Positions 11,221-22,147 of a stretch of DNA of 64,000 nt are shown piece by piece. The position numbers and the translations under genes were made by a program. Source of the DNA: Rebecca billardiae RCC1528 (taxonomy: Eukaryota > Haptophyta); NCBI GenBank assembly GCA_965240325.2, contig OZ251234.1:1-64000 (forward strand), written 5' to 3'. The notes beneath the pieces are model-generated. The model had not been told where the DNA came from. It searched no databases and saw only the letters and a program-made list of their open reading frames with translations. Position 1 is the stretch's first letter. Each line of letters opens with the position of its first letter.

Positions 11221-13492
11221 ACCACAGCTGTCGAGCCGACCGCGCGAGCGCCGCGCCGAGAATGATCAGTGCGCCAAAGCGAGTCGAGGCGCCGGGTCGA
11301 TCAGCCTCGAAGGACGCGTTCCGACCGACCGACCCGACCCCCTCGACGGTCAGCCACGCCACCAGTTAGAGCGGACGCCGCCTCGCCGCGAACGGAGGCC
11401 TCACGCGCACGGCCGCGCGGTCGCCGCATCCAACCACCGCTGTCGAGCCGACCGCTCGAGTGCAGAGCTGCGAATTATCGGTGCGCCAAAGCGAGTCGAG
11501 GCGCCGGGTCGATCGGCCTCTAAGGACGCGTTCCGACCGACCGACCCGACCCCCTCGACGGTCAGCCACGCCACCAGTTAGAGCGGACGCCGCCTCGCCG
11601 CAAACGGAGGCCTCACGCGCACGGCCGCGCGGTCGCAGCATCCAACCACCGTCGTCGAGCCGACCGCGCGAGCGCCGCGCCGCGAATGATCAGTGCGCCA
11701 AAGCAAGTCGAGGCGCCGGGTCGATCGGCCTCGAAAGACGCGTTCCGACCAGCCGAGCCGACCCCCTCGACGGTCCGCCACGCCACCAGTTAGAGCGGAC
11801 GCCGCCTCACCGTCAGCTGAGGCCTCACGCGCACGGCCGCGCGGTCGCAGCGCCCAACCACCGTCGTCGAGCCGACCGCGCGAGCGCCGCGCCGCGAATG
11901 ATCAGTGCGCCAAAGCGAGTCGAGGCGCCGGGTCGATCGGCCTCGAAAGACGCGTTCCGACCAGCCGAGCCGACCCCCTCGACGGTCCGCCACGCCACCA
12001 GTTAGAGCGGACGCCGCCTCGCCGCGAACGGAGGCCTCACGCGCACGGCCGCGCGGTCGCCGCATCCAACCACCGCTGTCGAGCCGACCGCGCGAGTGCA
12101 GAGCTGCGAATTATCGGTGCGCCAAAGCGAGTCGAGGCGCCGGGTCGATCGGCCTCTAAGGACGCGTTCCGACCGACCGACCCGACCCCCTCGACGGTCA
12201 GCCACGCCACCAGTTAGAGCGGACGCCGCCTCGCCGCAAACGGAGGCCTCACGCGCACGGCCGCGCGGTCGCAGCATCCAACCACCGTCGTCGAGCCGAC
12301 CGCGCGAGTTCAGAGCCGCGAATTATCAGTGCGCCAAAGCGAGTCGAGGCGCCGGGTCGATCGGCCTCGAAAGACGCGTTCCGACCGACCGACCCGACCC
12401 CCTCGACGGTCAGCCACGCCACCAGTTAGAGCGGACGCCGCCTCGCCGCGAACGGAGGCCTCACGCGCACGGCCGCGCGGTCGCAGCGCCCAACCACCGC
12501 TGTCGAGCCGACCGCGCGAGCGCCGCGCCGAGAATGATCAGTGCGCCAAAGCGAGTCGAGGCGCCGGGTCGATCGGCCTCGAAAGACGCGTTCCGACCGA
12601 CCGAGCCGAATCCCTCGACGGTCAGCCACGCCACCAGTTAGAGCGGACGCCGCCTCGCCGTCAGCTGAGGCCTCACGCGCACGGCCGCGCGGTCGCAGCG
12701 CCCAACCACCGTCGTCGAGCCGACCGCGCGAGCGCCGCGCCGCGAATGATCAGTGCGCCAAAGCGAGTCGAGGCGCCGGGTCGATCGGCCTCGAAAGACG
12801 CGTTCCGACCAGCCGAGCCGACCCCCTCGACGGTCCGCCACGCCACCAGTTAGAGCGGACGCCGCCTCGCCGCGAACGGAGGCCTCACGCGCACGGCCGC
12901 GCGGTCGCCGCATCCAACCACCGCTGTCGAGCCGACCGCGCGAGCGCCGCGCCGAGAATGATCAGTGCGCCAAAGCGAGTCGAGGCGCCGGGTCGATCGG
13001 CCTCGAAAGACGCGTTCCGACCGACCGAGCCGAATCCCTCGACGGTCAGCCACGCCACCAGTTAGAGCGGACGCCGCCTCGCCGTCAGCTGAGGCCTCAC
13101 GCGCACGGCCGCGCGGTCGCAGCGCCCAACCACCGTCGTCGAGCCGACCGCGCGAGCGCCGCGCCGCGAATTATCAGTGCGCCAAAGCGAGTCGAGGCGC
13201 CGGGTCGATCGGCCTCGAAAGGCGCGTTCCGACCGACCGACCCGACCCCCTCGACGGTCAGCCACGCCACCAGTTAGAGCGGACGCCGCCTCGCCGCGAA
13301 CGGAGGCCTCACGCGCACGGCCGCGCGGTCGCAGCATCCAACCACCGCCCGCGAGCCGACCGCGGGCGCGCCGCGCTGCGAATCATCAGTGCGCAAGAGC
13401 AGGATGACGCGCTGGGTGGATCGGCCTTCAAAGACGCGTTCCGATCCACCGAGCCGACCCCCTCGACGGTCAACCACGCCGCTAGTCAAAGC
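11221..13492. repeat. 212-bp satellite, large array (10.7 units)
   Basis: Unit-start motifs sit at 11409, 11621, 11833, 12045, 12257, 12469, 12681, 12893, 13105 and 13317. Every step I checked is exactly 212 bp, with no indel. Variants recur in blocks: the TTATCGGTG variant repeats 636 bp apart (three units), and the AATCCCTCGAC variant 424 bp apart (two units). This points to amplification in multi-unit blocks. The last unit (13317-13492) is clearly diverged. The many Arg/Ala/Pro frames across the array are repeat artefacts. Confidence 0.95.
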
Positions 13493-16167
13493 TCCCTCTG
13501 CATCGCCGGCAGCTGTGCACGGCCGAGCAGCCGGCCGCGCGCGCCCTCGCCCAAGCGCGGCGGCGAAAGGTCAACGCGAGGTGATGGAGCGGCTCGTACG
13601 CACCCCGCCCGGCGCTGAGCCGCTGCGCGCCACCTTTCGCCGAGCCGCAGGCGAGCGAGAGCTGACGCGCGCTCGCGACCGCGCGCAGGCTGCTGCTGCC
13701 GCTGCCGCTGCTGCGGCTGCCACCGCTCCCGCAGCACGCACTCGCGCACGCCCGCGGCTCCATCCCAGCGGGTGGGCGGCCCCGCGCGCCGGCCCCGCGC
13801 GAGAGCAGCGGCGATGCGTAGGGGTGCGAGTCGGTGCGTTGCGCCGCGGAGCGGGCGCGTTGGCCGCTCTGGGCCCGCCCCGGGCACACGCACCGCGTAC
13901 GCACTCGCACGCACCCGAGCCGACCCGAGCTTCGGCGCGCGGCCGCTGCCTCAGCACGCACCAGCGCCCGCCCGCGGCTCTGGCGTGTGATGGGGGCGCG
14001 GGGCGGGGGCCGCGTCGACCGGTGCGAGCCTCTGGCACGGCGGGCGCGCCCTGCGCGCGTCGCATCCGGCGCACGGCCACGCCGTCCGACGACGCCGAGG
14101 CGAGCTCGCACCGGCGGCTGCCCGGCGAGCCGCCACTCCTGCGAGCCGTCGCGCACGGCAATAGTACTTTCGGCGCACGAGGCCGACGCGGCCGCGGGCG
14201 CGCATGCGGGTGCGGGCGAGAGGGCGACCTGATCGCACGCACGCGCCCCGCGCACGACCGCAGCACGCGGGCTGCGCATTGGCGCGCGTCAGGCCTGCCG
14301 GGCCACTGCAGCCCGAGCGTGACGCCCGGCCGCCGCCACAGGCCGTCACGCGGCGCGCAGCTGCTCCCGCGCCGGGGCAGCGAGCGCGCACGTGCCCGTA
14401 GGCGAAGGGCAGCGAATGCACGAGCTGCCCGCGCCGTGCGCGCGGTGCCGGCCCGCCCTCACGCCCGCCGCTGCGCCCGTGTGCGCCGCGAGGTGCAATC
14501 CACTGCGGAGAGGCCGTTCGGCCATGCTGATTCGTACGAGTCCTCCGCGACCAACGGTCCTCGCGGTGCGCAACTGTACAGCCAGCATGGCGGCGCTCCC
14601 CATGCCGACCGTGAGGCGCGGATGCTGGTGCAGCGGTGCGCGAGAGGGGCCACACGCCGTCGAGCAGCATGCGCCCAGCACGCCTTGGCCGCCTCGCACC
14701 GCCCCGCGCGCTGCCATTGCCTCTCGCTCGGCCGCTCGGCCGTGCGCGCGCTGCCGGCTGCCTGCGGCCGCGCCGCGCGCACGGCGGAACGGTCGAGCGC
14801 GCGCGGCGGGAGGACACGCCCGCATTTCGATCCATCGCACGACGCCGCGCGGTGCTCTGCGTCCCTCGGCAGCTCATGCACTGTGCCCGGGCTCGCCGAG
14901 CAAGGAGCCGCGAGAGGGCGATCTGCAAGATAGGACAGGCCGGTGGCTGGTCGGCAGGCTGGCGCCGCTGCCGACCAGCTGTGTGCTCATCGTCTCGGCC
15001 CCCAAGCGTACGCGCCACGGCAGGGGGTGGCCGCTTCCTTCGTCGCGAGACGCGTGCGCGGCCACCCGTGCATTCAAGAGTCGTGGCTCGGGCCCGGTTG
15101 GGTCGGCCGTGATGGCGCGTGCGGGAGTCAGGTCGGACGAGGTGGAAGATGGGGGGCGGGGGCGGGGGCAGCTGGGCGGGTGGGCGGCGCGGCGCCAGGC
15201 CCAGGGCGGCCGCGACGCGCTCGCGCCACGCGCCGCCGAGCAGCATGCGCTGCGGTCGCTCGGCTGGCCCGCACCGCCCCACGCGCTGCCGTCGCGCCCG
15301 CGCGGGCGCGCGATGAACGGCCGGTGGCGGCCGCGCGCGCACTGCTCCGGACGCAGCGTGGGTCAGTACGGCGGCGACAGCCCAAGCCTGGGGCACGGGC
15401 AGCCAGTGCGGGCGCCCGCGGGCAAGCCGCGGGGCGTCACGCCTCGACCTCGGCCGCGGCGCGATGTGCTGCGACGAGGTCCGACGAGCCCAGCCGAGCC
15501 GCACGGTGGGAGCGGACTCAGCAGCGGGATGCTGCGCGCGCTCGGCGCAGCTGCCCCGCCCCCGGCAGCTGGCACAGACAGCCGCAGCCCGAGCCTGGCT
15601 CGCGCGGTAGTATGTGCGCCCTCGTACGGACAGCCCGCTGGGCTCGTCCACACTTCGCGCTCGGCTTGACCGCCGCATGCTGCGCAGCGCAGTTCCGCGC
15701 ACCTCGCCAACCGGTGAGGCAGAATAATAAGCCGCAGGCCCGAGTACGGAGTAGCGCTGCTGCGTAGTCGGGACCGACTCGCACCGTAGGGCCATGACGA
15801 CGTCTGACGATGCGCGGAGACGACTGTATTACGTAGTCTGCATGCACGTCATCAGCCGAGTACAGCAGCGGACAGTCTGATCACGCGCAAGTAACGATCC
15901 GGTGACGAGGCGCGGGTAGTCCAGCCGGCCCGCGCGGGCCGCGCCGCTGGCGCGGCCCGGACCAGCAGTTCTATAATAATAATTTGCCACTGAGTGAGCC
16001 GACTGGAGGCGTACCAGTGACGGGTACCGTACGTACTGCTGCAGGGCGGTGATAACTGATGCTGCCAGCAGCAGCAGTGATATGACGACTACGCGATGAG
16101 TCGGATCGCGGGCGGCGCTGCTGATGACTGCGCTACCGTAAATACGTATATACGTACTACTGCGCGC

Positions 16168-16225
<58 letters not shown>

Positions 16226-16456
16226 TACCGACACGCGGGCGCCTGAGCCGCCAGTGACCGCGGGCCGGGTGGGGCCACAGCTGCCATGGCACGCGGAGCA
16301 GGCTGCCAGCAGTGAGCAGCAGCATATATATAATATGATGGATGATATCGTCCTGCTAGGCTTGCGAGTTGCGGCAGCGCCCCGCGCGACTCCGCCAATC
16401 AGCATATGATGATGATGACGCAGCTAGCACTGCCGACACGAGCGCCGCCCTCGGCC
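13493..16456. other. Gene-poor GC-rich stretch passing into AT-rich DNA
   Basis: From 13493 to about 15800 the DNA is extremely GC-rich and open in several frames on both strands, giving Ala/Arg/Pro-rich translations without domain-like order. I do not call genes here. Diverged internal duplications are visible, for example 13718-13770 against 13943-13990, and 14640-14720 against 15225-15300. A 12-bp-stem hairpin lies at 14946-14979. From 15800 the DNA becomes mixed and then AT-rich with microsatellites. Confidence 0.5.
16168..16226. repeat. (TA)n-(TTA)n microsatellite
   Basis: About 13 TA dinucleotides run directly into about 11 TTA trinucleotides in the 3' flank of the minus-strand gene that ends at 16457. 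Confidence 0.95.
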
Positions 16457-18376
16457 TCAGCACTCGCCGGCCGGCTCCGCGTCGCCCGCGTGCAGCGTGA
16501 AGCCGAACAGGCGCGCGGCCGAGCGCGCCGCGTGCGCCGGCGTGCACAGCAGCAGCCGCAGCCGCACGCGCCGGCCGCGCAGCGCGCCGAGCTCGGCGGG
16601 CTCGCGCCAGCGCGCGCGCGCGCACGCCGAGTCCACCTCGACGGGCAGCGCGTCGGCGGCGGCGTACCCGCGCAGCGGCCGCCGCGTGTCCGCGTCGAGC
16701 ACCTCGGCGAGCGCGCGCGCGCCGCCGGCCCCGGCGCGCACGTTGAGCGTGAGCGCGCGCGCGCGCAGCTCAAAGGGCCGCGTGAGCAGCGCGGCGCACG
16801 CGCACGGCGCGCGGCCGCAGCGGGCCGGCGCGCCTTGCACGCGCGCGTCGCAGCCGGGCGTGCGCAGCACGCCGCCGAGGCGGTGCCAGCTCCACTTCGC
16901 CGAGCCGATCCGGGGCGCGCTCCGGAAGCGCGTGCGGTGCCTGCCCGTGCGATGCTCGTACAGCAGCGTGTGCGCGCCGGCCGCGTGCACGAGCTCGGAC
17001 GCGGCCTGCAGGTAGCCGGCGCCCGCCCGGTGCGCGCCCGCCGGCACGAGCTCGGCGTGCGCGTACACGGCGCCCAGGTCGAAGAGGGCGCCGTCGCGCG
17101 AGGTGAGCAGGTACACGCGCGTCGCGTCGGCCGCGGCGCGCTGCCGCGCCGTGCGCGCGTCCTCCTCGCGCAGCGTGGGCCACTCGAGCAGCGTGAGCAG
17201 CCCGACGCGCAGCGCGTCCGGCGCCGCGCCGCCGCACGGCGCGCCCGGCGCGGGCGGCGGCGCGGCGGACGCGGGCAGCTCGCCGACGCCGAGCGCGTAC
17301 GCCTGGCGCTGGAAGCGCTCGGCCTTGCCCAGCCGGTCAAAGTACCACTCGCGCAGCGGCTCGAACGCCTTGGGCTCCGCGTCCAGCCCGGCGCGGTTGG
17401 CGTACACGCCCACGCCGCGGATCTCGCGCCAGAAGCCCACGCCCGGCGCCGTGCCAAACGACGCGCGGCGCACGAGGCGGTACGCGCAGTCGGGCTCGGA
17501 CCAGCGCACGCAGTTGGACGAGTCGGCGTGGTGCGCGCACGCCGCGCCGCAGCAGTGCGGCAGGTCGGCGCACTTCGCCCGGAACGGCACCGCGCGCGGT
17601 CCGCCCGCCAGCGGCGCAAAGGCGGTCGGCGCGTCCTCGGGCGCGCTCGCCACGCACGCCGACTCGACCTCGTTGGCGCAGTCGTAGCCGAGGAGCAGCC
17701 GGCGGCGGCGCGGGTCGTGCGTGACGCACACGTTGTCCGTGAGCACGCCGCCCGCCGAGAGGTTGCCCAGCGCCGTCGACCAGCGCGACCAGTTGCGCCC
17801 GTCGGCCGAGGCGACGTGCAGGCCCATGAACTCGCCGTACCACAGGTGCCACTCGCCGCGCAGCAGCAGCGCGGAGCCGTAGAAGCCGCCCGTCTTCTTC
17901 TGCAGCACCGACGGCCGCAGCGCGCGCATCGTGCCGTACGGCACGCTCCGCCGCGCGTCCGGCGTGACCCTGCGGAGGCGCGGCGCCTCAAAGTCGCGCG
18001 AGGCGCACGCGTGGCCGCCCAGCGCGTGCTCGTCGAGCAGCAGCTGCGCCTCGCCCGCCGCCGGCGCGAAGGGGAGGCGGTGCAGCGAGGCGCGGTGCTC
18101 ACGCTCGAAGCACGCGGTGCACCGGCGCATGTGCGACGTGTTGACCGCGTACCCCCGCGGCACGGGCTGCTGGTCGCGCGTGAAGCGCACGGCGCCGGCG
18201 GCGATCGCCTCGCGCAGCGACGCGTCCGCGCGCTCGTCCGCGGCCGCGCTCGGCGGCCAGTGCGGCACGGCGTGCTCGGCCGCGTCGAGCCAGGGCGCGG
18301 CCAGGTCGTCCGCGCGCCCCGCCGCGCCGGCGGCGAGCGCGCCGACGGCGAAGGCGAGCGCGCGGGCCGCCGCCAT
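16457..18376 (-). CDS. Secreted protein with glycoside-hydrolase-like beta-propeller features
   Basis: Single exon, 639 residues. The ATG at 18376 was chosen over upstream in-frame ATGs because it opens a clear signal peptide (MAAARALAFAVGALAAGAAG). A cysteine-rich N-terminal part (CTAC at about residue 85) is followed by blade-like segments such as GGFYGSALLLRGEWHLWYGE (about 160), RNWSRW, and LTDNVCVTHDPRRRRLLLGY (about 210). The repeated small-aromatic-Trp pattern recalls the five-bladed propellers of GH32/GH43-type enzymes. The C-terminal third could be a beta-sandwich, as in GH32. Cysteines are frequent, fitting an oxidising compartment. Catalytic acidic residues cannot be assigned by eye, so hydrolase activity is a suggestion only. 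The 3' flank carries the TA/TTA microsatellite. Confidence 0.7.
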   Translation of the reverse strand: MAAARALAFAVGALAAGAAGRADDLAAPWLDAAEHAVPHWPPSAAADERADASLREAIAAGAVRFTRDQQPVPRGYAVNTSHMRRCTACFEREHRASLHRLPFAPAAGEAQLLLDEHALGGHACASRDFEAPRLRRVTPDARRSVPYGTMRALRPSVLQKKTGGFYGSALLLRGEWHLWYGEFMGLHVASADGRNWSRWSTALGNLSAGGVLTDNVCVTHDPRRRRLLLGYDCANEVESACVASAPEDAPTAFAPLAGGPRAVPFRAKCADLPHCCGAACAHHADSSNCVRWSEPDCAYRLVRRASFGTAPGVGFWREIRGVGVYANRAGLDAEPKAFEPLREWYFDRLGKAERFQRQAYALGVGELPASAAPPPAPGAPCGGAAPDALRVGLLTLLEWPTLREEDARTARQRAAADATRVYLLTSRDGALFDLGAVYAHAELVPAGAHRAGAGYLQAASELVHAAGAHTLLYEHRTGRHRTRFRSAPRIGSAKWSWHRLGGVLRTPGCDARVQGAPARCGRAPCACAALLTRPFELRARALTLNVRAGAGGARALAEVLDADTRRPLRGYAAADALPVEVDSACARARWREPAELGALRGRRVRLRLLLCTPAHAARSAARLFGFTLHAGDAEPAGEC

Positions 18377-19057
18377 GCCTCGGCAGGCAGGACTCCCGAC
18401 GAGCACCGGAATTCGATTATTCGTCGTCGATCGAATGATCTGGGTAGACTGCTTCGCCTCGTTCGATCTGTTGTCGTTGATCGTGCCGGCGACGACGGGT
18501 GGCCGCCTCGGGACGGAGCGCGCGCATCGCGGCGGCGCGCCGGCTGCGACCTTGCGCGCGGTGGGGCACGCCCGCCCACCGGCCCTGCTCGCGAGCCCAG
18601 CAGCCATCCGCAGCAGCCGCTTGGCACAGCAGGCCCGCGCGCGGCCGCGAAGCCACGCGCCGACGGCGCCGAGCTCGGCCTCGCAGTCGCACCGCCCCGG
18701 ACGCCGACGGGACGAGATGGCCGCGACGGTGGGCGATGCCTGCACGTGTGCTGGCGTCAACCAACTATATACTGAGCAACAATAATACTATAAGCGCTCA
18801 TCTGAGCGGAAACATTATCATCAACGTCAGACTCCGCCCGCCAGCCTCAGCGGTAGTCTGCCAGGCCGGGCCGCGCCGCCGCGCCGCCCGACGGTTTTGG
18901 CCGGTGCCATCAATAAGCTGGCCCGTCTGAGAGCGCCGCGCCGGCCGGATCGACGATCGATCGTCATCATTATACATCGATATGTATCTGCGGCCCGCGG
19001 CGGCGGCGCCTCCGCTCGGCGACGGCGACGGCGCCGCCAGCGCGCGCGCCGCCGCCG
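18377..19057. other. Spacer between two minus-strand genes
   Basis: Contains the 5' flank of the propeller-like gene and the 3' flank of the next minus-strand gene. AT-rich patches lie near 18410-18490 and 18770-18840. No other gene or defined promoter motif was recognised. Confidence 0.5.
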
Positions 19058-20992
19058 TCAGTGCCACGCGCGCCGCGCCGGCGACACCGCGCGGCCGGCG
19101 CGCTGCAGCGCGCGCGCGCGCGCGGGCGAGGCGCGGTCGGCGCGCGTGGGCGAGCGCGCGTACGCGGCCGCCGGGTCGTCGAACGGCTTGTACTCGGGCG
19201 GCGGCGGCGGCGGCGGCGCGCCCGCGCCGGCGCCGGCGCCGTCCGCGTACGCCGCGCCGGCGAGCACCGCGTGCACCGCGCCGCTGCCGCCGGGGCGCGC
19301 CACGCCCTTGCCGCGCGCCGTGCCGGAGGGCGCGCGCGCGCGCGGCGGCGTCTGCCCGCGCGCGCGCGGCGGGTCGTCCGCGTGCAGCAGCGAGCCCACG
19401 CCCGCCGAGCCGTTGCGCTCGGCGGCGTAGTCCGCGCCGTCGGGGCCGAGGTGCGCGCGGCGCGAGGGCGCCATCGTCGAGCGCACGTGCTCGATGTGCC
19501 CGAGGTCCTGCGCAGCCGCGCGCGCGCGCGCATGGCGGCGCGGCGCACGTCAGCCGCGCTCGCGCGCGCGCGCGCGCGGGACGCTCGCTCCCGCGCGCGC
19601 GCGCACCCGGATGGCGGACACGTTGACGAGGCCCTGCCACGGCAGCACCGCGCCCTCGGCGGCCGTGGCGCGCACGTCGCCCAGGTGCGCGTACGACGGC
19701 GGCGGCGCGCCCTGCCGCTTGCCCAGCCGCTCGCCGTCGTCCGCGACGGGCGCGAGCCGGCAGTCGTCGAGCGCGGGCGTGAAGCCGAGGTCGGGCACGG
19801 GCGCGGGCCGGCGCGCGATCGCGCTCGGCGCCGGCCGCGCGATCAGCGCGGAGACGGAGGCGGCGGAGGCGGCGGAGGGCGACGCGCGCGGGCCGAGCGC
19901 GCCGCCGCCGCCGCCGCCCGCCGCGCGCAGCGCCAGCGCGCCCGTGCGCCGCTCCATGTCGCGCAGCGCGCGCGCGAGCTCGTCGCCCGAGGCCGCGCCG
20001 TACGCGCCCGCGCTCAGCCCGAGCAGCGCCGCGCGGTGCGCCGCGTCGCGCGTGCCCACGCCCGCGTCGCGCGCGGCGCGCTCGGCCTCGGGACCGACGA
20101 GCGCGTAGGCGTACGCGCCGCCGCTCGAGCCGGGCCCCGTGCCCGCGGCGGCCAGCCCGCCCGCGCTCGCCGCCGCGGCGCTCGCGGCGGCGTGGTGGCT
20201 CGGTGCTGAGGCGTGCGCGAGCGGCAGCGTGTGCATCGACGACTCCCACACCGCGCGCGCGGCCACGCGCGGCGTGTGCGTGGGGCGCGGCGGCGGCGGC
20301 GGCGCGCCGCTCAGCCGGAAGAGCTGGCCCACGTCGTGCTCGCGCTGCCCCGGCGCGCCCGCCCACGACGCGTCGATGCCGCCGCCGCCCGCCTCGGCCT
20401 CGGCCCCCTCGGGGGGCGGCGCAAACGCGAGCCTGCGGCCGGGCGTGCCCGCCACGCCCGCCTCGGCCGCGCTCGCGGGCGGCGGCGGGCGCGCGAGCGT
20501 GGGCGTGACCTCGGCGCCGCCGTCGGCGAGGTCGGGCACGCTCGACGCCGTCTGGTGCGCCGCGCCCGGCCGCATCCGCGCGCGCGGCGTCGCGGGGTGC
20601 CAGCCGGCCGCAGCGTCGGTGAGCGTCGACATCGGCAGCCCGGCCGCGCCCGCAAACGCGCTCAGGCCGTGCAGCCCGTGGCCGCTCGCGACGTGCGGCG
20701 CGTCGCGCGGGGGGGCGGCGCCGAGCGGGTCGGTGCGCGCCGGCGCGCCCGCCGCGCCCGCCGCCGCCGCCGCCGAGCGCTCGGGCGCGCCTGGGAGGTC
20801 CTCCTGCCGGCTGATCGCGATCCACGCGGGCGCGGGCATGTCGCGGCCGCGCGAGGGCGTGCTCGCAAAGGTGCGCGTGAAGGAGGAGCAGCGGCGGTAC
20901 TGCGCGTCAGCGCCGCCGCCCGCCGCCGCCGCCGCCGCCGCCGCCGCCGACGGCGGCGGGCCGCCGCGCATGTGCACCACCTTGCTCGTCAT
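19058..20992 (-). CDS. Low-complexity Ala/Pro/Gly-rich protein, two exons, unknown function
   Basis: Exons are complement 19607-20992 (462 codons) and 19058-19507 (149 codons plus stop), 611 residues. The 99-nt phase-0 intron (19508-19606) has a GTGCGC donor, GCGCAG acceptor and GGCTGAC branch-like motif. The splice joins the frame ending VNVSAIR to one starting DLGHIEHVRSTMAPSRR. I chose the ATG at 20992 (MTSKVVHMRGG); one at 21058 is also in frame. More ordered islands include SRQEDLPGAPERSA, PDLGFTPALDDCRLAPV and EYKPFDDPAAAY. No signal peptide, membrane helix or recognisable domain. Probably a largely disordered protein. It is divergent from the next gene, with a 219-bp spacer. Confidence 0.65.
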
Positions 20993-21211
20993 GCTGCAGT
21001 GCCTGCGCAGATTGTGATCGCGGCTGCCCAGTGAGTGGCCGGACGGTTCCGCGTGCATGATGCATCAGCAGCGGAAAAAGTTCGTTGGCGAAACCGACGA
21101 ACGTCACCGGGGCTTGTACGGTGCCGCTTGCTCCACGCCCAACGGCCACATTATTGGTCGAGTGCCCTGGGAAAGCTCCCCAGCCCGCAAGGGGGCGCGC
21201 CGCGTGGCGCG
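20993..21211. promoter_or_regulatory. Divergent intergenic spacer, likely shared promoter region
   Basis: 219 bp separates the ATG of the minus-strand low-complexity gene from the ATG of the plus-strand PH-like gene. Both 5' control regions must lie in or overlap it. No TATA element is obvious. Confidence 0.5.
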
Positions 21212-21706
21212 ATGGTCTCGATGGAGATGCAGCCGTACAAGCACACGCAGACGGCCGCCTCGATGATCGGCGTGTTCGCCCTCTCCACAATCGGCACGTT
21301 CGCCGCGCTCTACTTTGCGCGCCTCAGCGTGCTCGCCGCCGTGCTCGCCGCGCTGCTGTTTGCGCTGCTCGGCTTCACCTTCTCCGCGCTCACGGTGCAG
21401 GTCGACGAGGACGGCGTGGCGGTGTGGTTCGGGCTGGGCGGCGGGTGCGGCTGGCCCAAACGCCGCCTGCCGTGGGACGAGATCCGCTCCGCCGAGCGCG
21501 TGCGCAACTCGTGCATCGAGGGGTACGGCATCCGCGCCGTGCGCAACGGCTGGATGTTCAACGTCGCCGGCCTCGACGCGGTCGAGCTCGGGCTGCGCAG
21601 CGGCCGCGTCTTCCGCGTGGGCACGGACGATCCCGACGCGCTCCTCGCCGCGTGCAAGGCGCGCATGCCCGCGCACTACCAGCGGCACGAGAGCGAGAAT
21701 CTGTGA
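21212..21706 (+). CDS. Small membrane protein with bacterial PH-like domain
   Basis: Single exon, 164 residues, ATG at 21212 (a second in-frame ATG at 21221). A short N-terminus precedes a hydrophobic hairpin (about residues 17-38 and 39-59). The soluble domain then reads LTVQVDEDGVAVWFGLG, RRLPWDEIRSAERVRNS, GWMFNVAGLDAVEL and FRVGTDDPDALLAA. This order of paired helices, DxxG strand, RRIPxxxI, GxxYNVSGxDAVEI-like and GTDDPxxL is characteristic of small bacterial PH-domain-like membrane proteins, and the resemblance is strong. Function in that family is poorly defined; a membrane-associated structural or regulatory role is likely. Presence in a nuclear gene suggests bacterial transfer or an overlooked eukaryotic branch. 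Confidence 0.75.
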   Translation: MVSMEMQPYKHTQTAASMIGVFALSTIGTFAALYFARLSVLAAVLAALLFALLGFTFSALTVQVDEDGVAVWFGLGGGCGWPKRRLPWDEIRSAERVRNSCIEGYGIRAVRNGWMFNVAGLDAVELGLRSGRVFRVGTDDPDALLAACKARMPAHYQRHESENL

Positions 21707-22147
21707 GCCGGCTGGCGCCGCCAGTCACAAGTCTGCGCTCCGGGGCCGCGCGCTCGGAGTCAGTCAGATCGGGTGCCTCAGATCGGCCAGGCTCGCCTTC
21801 ACAGCGCCCTTCCGCGCGCACGGCAGCGCCTACAGTAACGGGGTCGCTCTCGTGGCGTGTCCGATGTCACAGCTGCCACTGCGGTGGCACAGCGCGCGCG
21901 CCGCACGACTCAGACTGGCCTTGCACATTGCACAGCCAACCGTCCGCCGCCGCCGGAAATCCATTTTGACTTTACTGATGTATTGTTTGCGACGACACTG
22001 CTTATCGCGAGCGAACTCGCCGCAAGAAACTTCGCCAGCCCACGATGCTGTGTCATCATCAGATCTCGCGGCTCACGTCCGCTGCTGCTTACTGGCGTGC
22101 GTCTCGACCGGCCCCTCGCTCGCGGTCTCGGTTCATCAGCGGGCGCG
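21707..22147. other. Spacer upstream of the AMP deaminase gene
   Basis: 441 bp, with an AT-rich patch at 21955-22010 that is the most promoter-like part. No gene or defined motif was recognised. Confidence 0.45.

Noticed and set aside
11269-13618. Series of Arg/Ala/Pro-rich proteins of about 174 residues, on both strands
   Set aside because: They follow the 212-bp satellite period exactly and are open in several frames at once, as expected of a GC-rich stop-poor repeat.
13389-15795. Two long overlapping frames (514 codons plus, 614 codons minus)
   Set aside because: Ala/Arg/Pro-rich without hydrophobic or motif order. Both strands are equally open because of extreme GC content, and no splice pattern connects them to a protein-like segment.
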